A DNA stretch of 55,429 bases. It comes from Candolleomyces eurysporus (taxonomy: Eukaryota; Basidiomycota; Agaricomycetes; Agaricales; Psathyrellaceae). Positions 37,197-48,800 of this stretch are shown piece after piece. The notes beneath the pieces were generated by a model. The model searched no databases, was not told the origin of the DNA, and saw only the letters and a list, made by a program, of their open reading frames with translations. The stretch lies in the NCBI GenBank assembly GCA_027579435.1, contig JANBPK010001084.1, positions 1 to 55,429 of the forward strand, written 5' to 3'. The position numbers and the translations under genes were made by a program. Positions within the stretch are counted from its first letter, which is position 1; each line of letters opens with the position of its first letter.

Positions 37197-39200
37197 GTCC
37201 AGTTATTCACCAATACAAAATAATGACGAGTAAGATTGTGAAGGAGGTTGGTGGAAGTAATGGTTGAAGAGAGCAACTGCAATGTGCCTCTCCAGGTCGG
37301 TTAGGGATCACTAGGTTCACGTGGTGTGATGCCCAGCCTTGGGCGTTTAAAATCCAAATATTGATATTTTCGGTGAGTAGCAGTGTCTGGCTGTCGTTTA
37401 GGCCAACGGTGCCTAGGTATCTGGAACCTTACCTCCGGCGACATATCGGTTTATCTAAGGCTAGCATTATCCTGAGTACCCACCGCCTTCTCTTCCTACG
37501 CTGAGAGGCGACTACGCAAGACGCGTGCACTGATGTAGTAAAGGAAACCAGGAAGAGTATGTTTGCGGAACTACGATAGAGGGAACCAAAAAAAGAGCTC
37601 AGAAAGCGGAAACTATTCAGGAAAAGGAGAAAAGAGGAAGAAGCTAAGTAGTCAAATGAAGGAGGTAGTCCGATGATATTAGCCCGAGAAAAGGGAAGGA
37701 CGCAAAAGCAAGCGATACTGATAAGCTGATCTGCATGACCGACTGAAATCGTGGGGAGGGCAGAGCGAACGTCCAAGGAGTAGGAGCACGAGGATGCAGA
37801 TCGATCGGTGGTGAGTGAAGACATACAGACTTCCTAGCATGTCCTCCTCGCCTTACCAAATCCCACAGGTCCAACACTAGACGGGACAAACCAGACCCTA
37901 CACAGCTCCAAGGCACTTCCGGGTCTCCATCCACCGCCTGCCATCCGCTTCCTCCCAAGCGAACGTTGATAGATCACGTTCCGCTACACCAATGACACCC
38001 ACCCCGCACCAATCGAGCGAACGAATTGCAACGGCGAGCCTCGTCACACCCGCACTCCAGGCTATCGCAGGCTATCGGGTGCAGGCTACTCCCCACCAAA
38101 ATCGGAACGTACTCATCCACAGGCGCCGTCACTGCACTCCCTGACGAAAATAAGATGGTCAAGCGTTGGGGTTGCTTTATAGACCGCCATGCGTCGCGAT
38201 AATGTATACAAGGACATAGTCATCCCTGGCTGGCACATTCTCGAGGTAGTTCTTTAAGCCGCCTGTGAGGGGAAAGGAGGGAGGATCGGTTAGTCGGGAG
38301 TTATGATGACAGGAGAGGAAAGAAATAATAGGTAGAGCAGGGGGAGTGAAAGGGGGGGGGGGGGGGGGGGCGCAAGGGGGGACAAATGTTTCGTTCTACG
38401 CCAGGAAGGATCAAGGGCAGGGCACGAGGAATAGGGGTGAGGGTCGAAGACAAGGGACGAAAGCAAGGAAAGAGAGGCTACCACATACCATACTTCACTA
38501 AGGGAGTCCATCCGTGTTTATCCTTATCAGCGCCTTGTGGCCACGTTCACCCATTGCGTTAGTTACGGTGAAGCAGGCTATCCGTTTCGGCCAGTGGTGA
38601 TAGTTGAGGGTGGAGTGGCAAGACAGGGCGATAGTGTCAGTGTCGTCGTCGTCGTCTTCAGTCGATGGTGGCGGCAATTAGCAGGCAGGTTCCAGTTGCG
38701 AGCGTAGGTGGTCGGTCGAGAGCCATACGGCGACGTCAGGCAGGTGTCGGTTGATCTGAGGAAAAGAGGATCATGGTGAACCATTGCGCCATGGAGGAAG
38801 AGGCAAAGGATTCACCAGCAGCACACCACGTCCACGAAAGCAGGAAGCACGGGCCAAGCAGCATTGCAAGATGATGGCGACTGAGATGGCGTTAATCTGG
38901 TTGTCCTCGTTCAGCGATGTCGCAGTTGATATGGCAGGCCTCTNCTNGTCCCCTGCCGCACTCACCTATGATGAGACGACTTCTCGTTGTTGACACCTAG
39001 CCTATCGCAGGAGGTCTCCGCACCGTCGTTTCCATAGGCTGAAGCGGAAGCGTCCACATCGATGGTAGTGCTTGAGTAATCTCAACGATGCCAGGAAAGT
39101 GCCCTCGGCGGCCGGAACAGCTTCTGATATGAGAGGGCCGGTCCGGACCGACAGTCTCAAACTCTTTGGCCTGCACCGTCTTCGACCCCGTCTTCTAACA
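37197..39200 (-). repeat. NLR upstream block, copy B
   Basis: Reverse-complement relative of 27200-29390 and 52850-54956. It contains the matching 'AAAATATCAATATTTGG..' end near 37360, the CT-rich tract (GA-rich on this strand, 38300-38480) and 'GAGGACAACCAGATTAACG'-type DNA near 38900. It probably includes the promoter and leader of the NLR gene. Ns at 38944 and 38947. The left-end phrase 'CTGTCGGTCCGGA' near 39140-39150 (minus) also appears in copy A near 27285. Confidence 0.7.
38352..38370. repeat. Run of 19 G
   Basis: An uninterrupted mononucleotide tract within the GA-rich strand of NLR upstream block B. Copies A and C have short mixed C/T tracts at the equivalent place, so the run expanded in copy B or is a base-calling effect. 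Confidence 0.85.
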
Positions 39201-39720
39201 GGCACCAATAATGGCAGCGGGAAGACGAAAGCAGCGAACGCTCGTGAAGGAGCGCTGAGGATTGGTAGCGATAGAATTGAACAGACGGGAATAGTGCAGC
39301 TCTCCAGCGGCTGTGAGGAATTCGTTGACAACCTGCAATTCCTCAAGTCCATCGGAACCGTCGTCGTATTTTATGCACTCGACTACTGGCACTCGCATAG
39401 CGAGAAGCTTCATGGATGCCGAGCGCAGAGTATCTCAATTATCCTCCAGTGGAATGGTGTCTGGCAGCAGCGGGTAGATGCAGCTACCTGTCGCTGGTCA
39501 GGAGTCCAACGATGACCGGGCCTCCTACCATCACCGATCCTGTCAAAGATACCAAGCTGTTATTTTTCCAATGCCAGATTAGAAGACAAAGGGCCCAGGA
39601 GTCAGACATTAGACGGGCGCCGGAGGAGTCGCTGCCGAGCGAGGACAATCCCTTGCTTATAAATCGGTGCTTTGACGCTTTCTGCCGCCACATCGTCCCG
39701 CCACTCTTACCGCGACCACA
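39201..39720. other. Promoter region of gene X, with far end of NLR block B
   Basis: No gene is supported. A TATAAAT element at 39658-39664 lies 57 nt before the ATG of gene X at 39721 and is the best core-promoter candidate. Confidence 0.4.
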
Positions 39721-40547
39721 ATGCTATCAGAACAGGACATGGACCCCCTAGCCCTGCGATACGGGAACTACATCTTATCCATGGAACGCTGGACTGCCCA
39801 AGTTCGCTATTTGCCTAATTTCATGGACCTCTACCACAAGGCGACTGCAGAATGGCTGGAGCAAGGTCCAAGACGACCAGCTTTAGGAGACATCATTGCG
39901 AGGAACAAGTTTTATGAGGAAATCGACAAAATTTGCTTTCGAGAGCGCGAAAGTTTGACCCCAGAGCAGTACGTATAGCCTTCCTCGATGCGATAAAATC
40001 CCATGTTCGCTCACCACGACATCTGCATTGACCAGATGCATAACTGCTGTACATGCTGCCGGTGCAGGCGCCCTTACCGTGCTCGAACACGAGCTAGCAA
40101 GTCTGTCAGCATACGACCGGCTACGACTGGCGAGACAAGGCAATGATTACGCGTACGCATCACTCATATTAATCACTTCCTTCCTTGACACTGAGTAGTC
40201 TGCTTTTCTTTCGTAGGATGGAACAACTGAAGCCTGACCCGGCGATAGCAAACCTCATGGCGGCTCCTACCGCGTTCCGCATCGAGTATATCCCTCTTCA
40301 CCATCAGGGTGCTATCGAGAACGAGGAATCTTCTCCAGAGGCTATTGCGATTGATAACCTCTTCGACAAACCGATTCGATATCGCGGAACGAATGGTGCA
40401 ATTCACGAGTGCACCATTGTTGATTATGGTACCAGCCGTAGGTATGCTGGTGGAAAGTACTACCTTGTAGTCCATGGTGAAGACGGGCCAGAATTTATGT
40501 ATACGGAGTGCGACATGGTGAGCATCTTGGAAAGGAGGGTGGAGTGA
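39721..40547 (+). CDS. Gene X: unrecognised 231-residue protein, intact copy
   Basis: Three exons (39721-39968, 40036-40152, 40217-40547) join in phase to 231 residues; introns are GTACGT..CAG and GTACGC..TAG. The N-terminal half is helical and charged (MERWTAQVRYLPNFMDLYHK, EEIDKICFRERESL, LTVLEHELASLSAYDRLRLA). The C-terminal ~60 residues (CTIVDYGTSRRYAGGKYYLV, then EFMYTECDMVSILERR) look like a small beta-barrel of SH3/Tudor type. No signal peptide or membrane segment. I do not recognise the family. It converges on gene Y, and the 3' part of this pair is duplicated at 47486-48800, where X is truncated. Confidence 0.65.
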
Positions 40548-41330
40548 CCGCGTATATAGGGGGTTTTGTGGTAGGGTGATTTGGAGCCCGATCCTGTTGA
40601 ATTACCTGGAGAATTCAACGACTGGAATTGACTGCTCTTTACCTCTCTCTCCGTTCTTTGGTTGTTGGTTCTTTTCTGCGGCGGAATGATTATTTTTGAT
40701 GTTTTTGACCGCACGCGCGCGACTGACGAGTGCCATGCAAAAGATTCTTCTAACTTCTTTGACCTTGTACACCAATCGTATCTACTTCTCCTCAGGCCAA
40801 ATTTTCTTGGGACCTTCAAACGTCTGACCATCCTCGCTCAGTATGTATGCCTGAACTTCCGATACTTCAGGGCTCTCCTTCAGCGCCGGAAGCTCATATT
40901 TGTACCAAAAACTATCAGGTTCTACCTCCTGGCCAAAAAGCACTACTAATTTGCCTTGAGACAGGTCGGCCACCGCAACGGCTGCGTTTATCCAGTCTGG
41001 TTCCTTCCTCGGGAAACGGAACACCCTGCCAATTCACCAACAGCGAAAAGATAGACTTGACTGGTAGCTTCTTCTCAAACGCCTCGATAAACTTGTAGAC
41101 GGGCGCGCGTTGATTGGAGGCCGTGAGGGTGGTATAACCGCTGTAGAGCAGCATTTGGTCTCTGTCTTTGTTTTGTGATTCTTGCTAGTGAGCCACGCCT
41201 TGAATTCAGGGACCGTCAGACGCGGCCTGTCGGTGGAGAAAGGAATTTGAGGTTTAGGCGCCGGCGGTGCTGATGGTGTGTTGCCTGCCGGTGTGCAGCT
41301 GGTGATCTACTAACATGGGGCACTGTCAGG
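40066..41330. repeat. Segmental duplication, copy 1 (3' part of X plus Y)
   Basis: This stretch aligns in the same orientation with 47486-48800. Both contain the end of gene X (plus) and gene Y (minus) with the same spacing. The left limit is where 'CCCTTAC.GTGCT' begins to match. On the right the match ends near 41320, inside Y, before its first exon. Confidence 0.75.
40782..41330 (-). pseudogene. Gene Y, broken copy (truncated, frameshifted)
   Basis: Same protein as Y at 48235-48970, with high identity (DLSQGKLVVLFGQEVEPDSF, YKYELPALKESPEVSEVQAY). It lacks the signal-peptide exon, because the duplication ends before it. There is a frame break around 41010 (FPEEG in place of FPEEWSKEPDW, a small deletion) and another near 41200 in the proline-rich linker. 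The Trp of the conserved 'DWxxxS' is kept, but the Ser is Ala here (DWINAA). No start codon in an intact frame. It is unlikely to make a working protein. Confidence 0.7.
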
Positions 41331-42237
41331 TCTAAGTAGAGGTGTCAGGATGTTGTCCTAACGTATTGCCTCTCAGAGGTGCTGGTCAACATAACCCTCC
41401 TCGCTCTGCACCAGAGTATCAATGGGCTGGGATCCTCGACGTGCAGCTATTGAAGCCCTGGCATCAATGTCAGGCATAAGAACATTGCTTGGGGCATCAA
41501 CCTCGTCAAAAATTCTGCTTCGTTGTAAAGATGGGGTGATGGTCACCCTGGAGGCAGATGAACTTCAAAAGGGGATCCTCTTAGAGCTTTGGAATGGAGT
41601 TGGAAGGGGTTGGTATTTCAGTGCAGTGGAAGCTAGGAGGAGATTCGGTAGGAAGGTGATGCAATCCGGCTGCTCATTGTATAGGTCCTTGTGAATAGAA
41701 TACAATTGGAGACATCGAGGGGAGTCAAAAAGGGTTAGTGAGGAGGAACCGGTCAGCGATGACAAAGAGTGTCCAGCCCCGGTTCTTTGGACCTCAAAAA
41801 GTCACAAGGTGAGCTTGCGCTCTGCCAGTATATATATCTTCGTCTGTACGACGACAGAGTGGCAGAAACAAGACTAGAGTAGAATTCGGTGTGAAGTTTT
41901 TGGCTGGTGGGTAGCGATTACCGGACGGAAATAAGTCACATTTCCATTCAGTTCAAACACTGCTTACAGATCAATTTTTACAGTGCGGTTGCTGTCTGGA
42001 GCCCCGACGACAAAATCCCCCACAAGGAAGCGAAAGTGTCAGGAATCCGCATCAGAAAACGACGACACACTAGCACCTAGTAGCTTGTACAATTCATTGA
42101 ATTGAATGTATCTTACTTTCTGGGATTAATCCCCGTATAATCTCAGATCAATACACACGTACCTGACATGCAACTGCTGCAGCAACTCATGGTGAGGGTT
42201 AGCTTAATCCAGGTGAATCGTCGGGTTGAGCGTCAGA
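41331..42237. other. Unassigned stretch
   Basis: No known gene is recognised. A plus-strand frame at 41422-41694 (90 residues, including SKILLRCKDGVMVTLEADEL) is fairly ordinary in composition and could be a fragment of a retroelement or of a small gene, but it has no motif I can name. Confidence 0.35.
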
Positions 42238-45136
42238 TTAATCAAAGTCCGGGGGGTTACAGTTGTCTGCTAGGTCTCTCCTTAAGTGTTCCAGATCCTC
42301 CTTTCGACAGTAGGTATGCCTAAATCTGCCGATGACGAAGCAGGCGAGGAGGAGGCTAAACGATGCCACATTTATCAATGTCATCGGGATGAGGAGTCCT
42401 ATCTGAGTGGCGGCGTCTTCAATGTACCAACCCCTCACGGAGTAACTCACTGACCCAGCAACATTACGAATGCACGTTGATGGTGGATTAGAGCCAAGTG
42501 AGTAGACCAGTCGCGAGTACGTCGCCTGGACAATGATCGTGAGAACCTGGACATGCGCAAAACGGTTAAGGACGTGAAAGACCCACCTCGTACTCCAGCA
42601 TTCCCTCAATCATTTTCTCGAATAGGCTGAGGTACTTGGGGTGCTGTTCGAGCGTTGGTAGATTCAAGTTCTTAGCTCCCAACGAAAACACTGCCTCGGC
42701 AACAACATTGGTGGACCAGCTCTGGCTCTCCCAGATAATGTTTCCTAATGCTATTAGTGGCCCTTCAATGTGTCGGTTAAAGGTCGTTGGCTGGGCAGCA
42801 ACACTGATGATCGCCTCTGAGGTAAAGTACTGCGGCAACGACAGGTACTCCACGGAGTAGTCTCGAGCACGTACTGGGGATATCTGACAGGTGATGTTGC
42901 CGATGGACGTTGCATACTTAGCCCTGCCACGGAGATAGAGGAAGTAGGTGGAGTCCTTCGAGCCCGGCTGAGGAGTCTGCTTGCATGCCCAAAAGGTCAA
43001 AGTGTTGGGGGTGTCCAGCGTAACGTATTCCGGAACATCTTCTAAGACATCTTCCAGACCTGCCCCCGGGTCGCAGGTCCCGAAGGCGCTGATGATCCTA
43101 GTTGTGTTGATGTTGCTAATGTTGCGATACTTGATAGGGCTACTGTTCTCGTAAGAGCATGTGACACGGCTCTCGAGTCCTTGTTGGTTGAGGGTGTAGT
43201 TGTATGAAACCATTCGCCGACGGATGGCATCGTCGACGAAAGGATTCGACTCGGTCACGAGGGTGTTAAAGGCCGGGATGCCATTGGGACCAATGGGGAG
43301 AACACCTTTCGGTGAGCCAAGGAACCGAATCCCGCCTTCGCCCCCGAGTTGGTCCAAGGAACTTGTCCCGTTATTGATGCCGAGGACAGAGAGCATCTGT
43401 AAAGTGGAATCGTTTGTATGAACGACCGATTGACGTCTGAGAAAGACTTACGTTCGTCCTGCCAGAATCGAGCACGTCGAGTATCTGGTTCTCCCCGAGG
43501 CACTTTGTGAATTGCGTGCCTGCGAAGTTCTAAAGCGTTTTGCAAGTTCATCAGTGTCCGTCAACTGGCAAGTAGCAAACGCTTGCATACCGTCCAGTCA
43601 CACTTGTTCACAACCCTGTTCGCTTCCAACCACGTTAAACACCCGGGATCGGTGGAGGTGAAGTCCAACTCTGCTCCTCTGAGTTCCGCCGTCTTGTTAA
43701 ACTGCCCAGGAGTGATCAAACTCACTGTCCCCGACGGAACTAGCGCGAAAGCGCCCAAAGCGGCCAGTAACAACGCCAGTATCGCCCATCGTCCCCTCCC
43801 GTTCTTCATCTGTCTCAACTGCCCGATTCCCCATACCATACTCATATGACGGAACGCCAGCAATGCTGTCACCCCAAAAACAGTCACTTCCTGGCGGATG
43901 CTCGCAGCAATCAGCTCTTGGCCAAGCCTCACGATCGTCAGGCCAAAGAGGAAGGTCGCAATGAGGCGATTGATGGTTCCAATGAGGGTGACTACGATGG
44001 CCACTAGTTGTGGGTATTGATCAATGGTTTCTGCGAGTCGACCGTACATCTGCAGTCCCTTCTTCGCTTCGACGACCCAAAAGAATACCCATGGCCACAG
44101 AATCGTGAAAAGGAGGGCGAGCAGAATGGCCAGATCCATCCCAATGCGCTGCCAGCGAGGCGTAACTTCCGCCGGATTAGCAACACTGTCCAAGAGGGAC
44201 TCTGACGATGAGGTTTCCTTAGGAGGTCGAGGTCGACATGAGGCGAAACCTTTTCCCGATGAAAACATGTTTTGAACATGCACCTCGGTCTTGGTGGGTC
44301 TCATATTCTGTGGGCTCGAACTTTCCAAGGTTTCTGCTGGCGACTGATGGGGGTTAGAGTTAGACTTGAGATGTGAGATAATCTTAATGGCGTTGTTTGG
44401 ACTCGTTCGGACTGATTTGCTTGTTTCGTCTAAGATGCCTGGGTCATGCAGTCGTTGAGTCAATGACTCCTTGCCCCCGCCCAACGGAGGCGATTTCTTT
44501 GATACTTGAGGTTTAGGAAGCGGGCACACCGCGGTGGGTACATCTCGGACCGTTATTGCGGGACCGGGACGCCCAATGACGACAGGCGCAGGCTTCATGG
44601 GTGTTGTGATGTGGCCATCCTCAACGATCTTGCCCAACCGCTCAACCTGAGGTCAAGCAACAGATTAGTCCCTTGCCATCCATCGTAAACGAACCGAAAC
44701 AAACCGATGAAGGTGTGAAGTCGACGTCATTGAAAACGGAACCGGGAATGTCCCTACTGGAAGACAAACATTGACTTCTGTTTTCCGTAAGCCCTCGAAA
44801 CATGGACCGACAAATATGAACTGACTGATTATTTGTTGGTGCCGCTGGGGTCCTGACTGCACCTTGATCTTGCCGAGGGCTGAGGTTTCTCTTGAATCCA
44901 TCGTTGGCGCTATACGTCCCAATGTCACTCGGAACGGCTGATCTTTGTCGAACATTCAAGCCATCCTGAGGCCCCCAGAGGGTCTCAGAAGTCTGGTAGT
45001 TGGACCACCCACCCCCATCCAGGCGTCGAGCGGAGCAATCCGGATTGTCCGAAATCATGGAGTCCCGTCGACTATCAACACTTGGAACTTCCGAGTCCGA
45101 GACTATGGCTGAGGTCAAGAATGCTACACCTAGCAT
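42238..45136 (-). CDS. Multi-pass membrane protein, Agaricomycete type, function unknown
   Basis: Exons that join in phase: (about 45136)-44705, 44646-43591, 43529-43452, 43396-42587 and 42546-42238. The N-terminal ~330 residues are disordered. About four hydrophobic segments follow: IGMDLAILLALLFTILWPWV, LVAIVVTLIGTINRLIATFL, the 'TVFGVTALLAFRHMSMVW' region, and WAILALLLAALGAFALV. Next is a large Asn-glycosylation-rich segment (NISNINTTR, NNGTSS, NITC), probably extracellular. A final membrane span (IGLLIPMTLINVASFSLLLA) and a short basic/acidic tail end the protein. This topology is common in uncharacterised Agaricomycete membrane proteins. The N-terminus is uncertain. Two phrases in it ('SDIGTYSANDGFKR' and 'TKTEVHVQNMFSSGKG') resemble parts of the neighbouring gene at 45489-46997 but in the opposite order. 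Confidence 0.65.
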
Positions 45137-45488
45137 TTTGACTCCTTAGCATCGGCAATGATACATGGAAACATTGGGAGGACTTGCCGTTACGAGTCGA
45201 GATTGCGGCTGTTTCTGGAATATCAAAAGAGGCCACATCTGAGAGTAGAGGTGTTAGCAAGAATGAATGAAGATTTTGGAAACTGAGACGTACCTTGGGG
45301 TGATGCATTCTCTAGAGCAAATCTCCAGTCATCATCGTGGCTCAGGGCGAAATCGGCCGTCGTCTGCGGAAAGAGCTAAATGAACGCCAAGCTGCAACTA
45401 TGCGGGCCTCAACGCACGTAGGTCAGAAGTTGCCTATTTATTTTGTCGCAGGGATGTAAATCATCCTGAGCAAAGGATTAAATGATGT

Positions 45489-46997
45489 TTAATGTGGAAA
45501 GAGGAAACCACCTACTTCATTTTGATTCTTTGGAAAATATTCAACTGACAGCTCGTCGGAGAGCCCATCCCTTGGACATGCTTTTGAGCCGAGACAACCG
45601 CCCCTTTCATCCTTGGAATGATTGCCAAAGTCTCGATTGCCATTGTTACCTCCGCTCCTGCCGTTACGCTCATTCGAAGTGTTGGAGTCAAATCTCTCGT
45701 CTCCCTCGCTGGAATCTGCAGGCTTTGGCGAGTTGCCCTTCATTCGAGAGTGAAATTCTGGAGAAGATGCCATTTTGAAACCCTGAATAAAGAGGCATTG
45801 ATTTTTTTGATTTCCGCTATTTTTTGACGACCCAGATCGCGCCTCTGCTGTGCCTTTGGTGGTCCAACCATAGGCGGGGGTGGAATTCGGGCTTCCTTTC
45901 CTGACTAACTTGAGAACATCATTTTGAGGATCAAGCCCATTGTAGGCTGCCAGCGCCCAGCTATCACTTTTCATGCACCCAGTGACGATGTAGAGGGAGT
46001 CTCCGCGATTGTCAAGCCTTTGAATCGAGTTTGCATACTGGAAAATGGATGCTGCATTGTCGATGATGAAGTCTCGAAGTTCGATGCTGTTCCGGATCAC
46101 CTCGAGATCAGCCGAAGATGGCAGGGCAAGCACAGCGCCCTGAGGCTCCAGCATTCTGAATGTGCAGGATTCCAGCCTAATTGTATTCTCGTGTGCTGAG
46201 TGTTCCAATCCAAGAAGGCGGGCAACAAAACTTACCCTCCATCTGGAGCATATTCGGTTATGGCAGACGTACCCATCACAATTGTATCTCCGACAGAGAG
46301 CTCCTCCTTGTGAGTGTCAACGTTGATGTTAGGAGGAGAGTAGTTTCCCCCGAAGCTATTTGAACACCTAATTGCATCTTGATCTTCACAAAGGTTGAAT
46401 ATTTTCTTGAATCCTTCGTTTGCGCTGAACGTCCCGACGTCAGCCGGAATGACTCCTTGTTGCCTCGCACTTCTGTCAGGAAGTCCGGGGCGCCAAAGCG
46501 CTAGACCCTTCCCGGACGACAGCATGCTGTGGACATAAATCTTGGGCTTGGTGGCATTTGTAAGCACTGACGAGGTGTTTATGTTCTCTGCTGACGACTT
46601 CAGGCAAAGTATTAGATCGTACCACTTGGAATGAAAATCGCCAGAGCATACGTACCACGCTGAGACCGTCATGGCGGTGATGGAAGAAACTTGTTGGCGA
46701 AGTATTGTCAATGCCCTGATAGGTTTCATCATCATGGTCATCAGAGCTTTGCCTAGACGAAAGGATGGCGTCGGTGGGGGATGTAGTGCCAACGGAGGGT
46801 ACATCCAAGCGCTGGTCGTGACCTGTGGGCGGTTCACTGGCCGAACCTCCTGGATTGGTTGCGTGGATTGGTGTTCCGACATTAACAATCACAGATGTCA
46901 TGTCTCGACCTGCTGTATCAAACCGCGCTTGCGGAAATGATTGCTGGTGAGAGCCAGCAAGCATGTTGATTGTTGTTGGGTATTCGCTGTGGGCCAT
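45489..46997 (-). CDS. Member of an uncharacterised fungal family ('PQGAVLALP / LYIVTGC')
   Basis: Three exons (46997-46656, 46597-46236, 46176-45489) give 463 residues in phase. The N-terminus is disordered. The middle has KPKIYVHSMLSSGKGLALWRPG, then GVIPADVGTFSANEGFKKIFN, then EELSVGDTIVMG. The next block is MLEPQGAVLALPSSADL, followed by LRDFIIDNAASIFQYANSI and SLYIVTGCMKSDSWALAAY, and NQCLFIQGFKMA. I recognise this order of phrases from a large family of Agaricomycete proteins of unknown function. The C-terminal ~100 residues are Gly/Asn/Ser-rich (RNGRSGGNNGNRDFGNHSKD), also usual for it. No signal peptide. The choice of the last acceptor (TTAG before 46176) is the one that keeps the family frame. 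It lies directly upstream of the membrane-protein gene on the same strand. Confidence 0.7.
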
Positions 46998-47485
46998 CTA
47001 ACTCGTACGGCTGTGCAACAATGGCTTACTGAGGGGGAAATATGGCTGAAGAAGCTGTTGGCTTTCTCGCTTCTGCTTCATCACGCAGTTATATTACGGG
47101 ACGGACTGCTGTGTGCTCCGGAAAAGGTGACATTGCTGTGGAATAAACGGCACAGGAAACACCAATGACTTTTCATAAATCAAATACTGAACCCTTCAAC
47201 ATCTTTCCAACTCTACTTTTGAAGACCGTGGATTATGGGGTTCATGCTGGAGGTTTGATATGCTGAATGAGACGTGCGTGCGACGAGCTCAAACCAGCTC
47301 AGCTATTCCGCTATCGAGATCTCAAGGTCGTGCAGCACGGCTGGAAGGCTCACTGAGGGGAAGCGAGAACTTGGGGTTAACTGCAGGAAAGCTGTAAGGC
47401 TACTGTAAAATGAGTGGATGTCACATTAAACAAAGAAATGACGCAATGCACTGCTTCAGGAAGGCAATTCTGTGAAGGTGGGAGA
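46998..47485. other. Intergenic stretch left of duplication copy 2
   Basis: Promoter side of the 45489-46997 gene. No gene recognised, and no similarity to the DNA that precedes the duplicated block at 40066. Confidence 0.35.
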
Positions 47486-48042
47486 CCCTTACTGTGCTTG
47501 AACATGAGCTAGCAAGGCTGCCAGCATACGACCGGTTACGACTGGCGAGACAAGGCAATGACTCGGATTACGCGTACGCATCACTCATATTAACCACTTC
47601 CTTCCCTGACACTGAGTAGTTTGATTTTCTTTCGTAGGGTGGAACATCTGAAGCCCGAGCCGGCGATAACAAACCTCACGGCGGCTTCTACTGCATTTTC
47701 CGCATCGAGTATATCCCTCCTCGCCATCAGGGTGCGATCAAGATCGAGGAATCTTCTCCAGAGGCTACCGCGTTGGATGAAAACATTGATAACCTCTTCG
47801 AAAAGCCTATTCGAGACCGCGACACGAATGACGCCATCCGTGAGTGCACCATTGCTGATTATGGTACAAGCCGTAGGTATGCTGGTGGGAAGTACCTTGT
47901 AGTCCATGGTGAAGACGGGCCAGAATTTATGTACACGGAGTCTGATGTGGTGAGCATCTTGGAAAGGAGGGTGGAGCGAAATTACCTGGAGAATCTAACT
48001 ACTGGTATTTACTGCTTTTTACCTCTCGTTTTTTGGTTGTGA
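47486..48042 (+). pseudogene. Gene X, broken copy (5'-truncated, frameshifted)
   Basis: Exon 1 and the start of exon 2 are missing. What remains matches the intact X: LARQGND before the intron, VEHLKPEPAITNLTAA after it. A two-base insertion in a T run near 47697 then shifts the frame. From about 47773 the original frame is open again and encodes the barrel-like end (ECTIADYGTSRRYAGGKYLV, FMYTESDVVSILERRVE). It runs past the original stop into a different tail. A short protein from this part is possible but there is no evidence for one. Confidence 0.65.
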
Positions 48043-48800
48043 GTTCTGTTCTGCGGCGGAATAATTATTCTTGATGTTTTGACCGTACGCGCGGCTGACA
48101 AGTGACAAAACTTCCATGCAAAAGATTAAGTTCTTTTCAGTCTCATTTTTTCTCCTAAGTATCACAGGACCGAGTATCAGTCAACCGAATCTAGTGTGTT
48201 GAAATACAAATCAGACCTTGTACACCGATTGTATCTACTTCTTCTCAGGCCAAATTCTTTTGGGTCCTTCGAACGTCTGACCATCCTCGTTCAGTATGTA
48301 CGCCTGAACTTCCGATACTTCAGGGCTCTCCTTCAGCGCCGGGAGCTCATACTTGTACCAAAAGCTATCAGGCTCTACCTCCCGGCCAAAGAGCACCACT
48401 ACTTTGCCTTGGGAGAGGTCGGCCACCGCAACAGATGCGTCCACCCAGTCAGGCTCCTTGCTCCACTCCTCGGGAAACGGAACACCCTGCCAATCCACCA
48501 GCAACGAAAAGATTGACTTGACTGGTAGCTTCTTCTCAAACGCCTCGATAAATTTATAGACGGGTGTGCGTTGACCGGAGTCCGTTAGGGTGGTATAACC
48601 GCTGTAGAACAACATTTGGTCTCTGTATTCGCTTGTGTGATTCTTGAGCCATGCCTTGAAGTCAGGGACTGTCAGAGGCGGCCTGTCGGTGGAGAACGGA
48701 GTTTGAGGTTTAGGCGCCGGCGGTGCTGATGGTGTGCTGCCTGCCAGTGCAGCCGGTGATCTACTGGAATGGGGCCCTGTCCGGTCCAAGGTCGCCATTG
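47486..48800. repeat. Segmental duplication, copy 2 (3' part of X plus Y)
   Basis: Direct repeat of 40066-41330 with the same gene order and orientation. At the left the match starts within exon 2 of X ('CCCTTACTGTGCTTGAACA'). At the right copy 2 continues into the first exon of Y, which copy 1 lacks. Confidence 0.75.
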
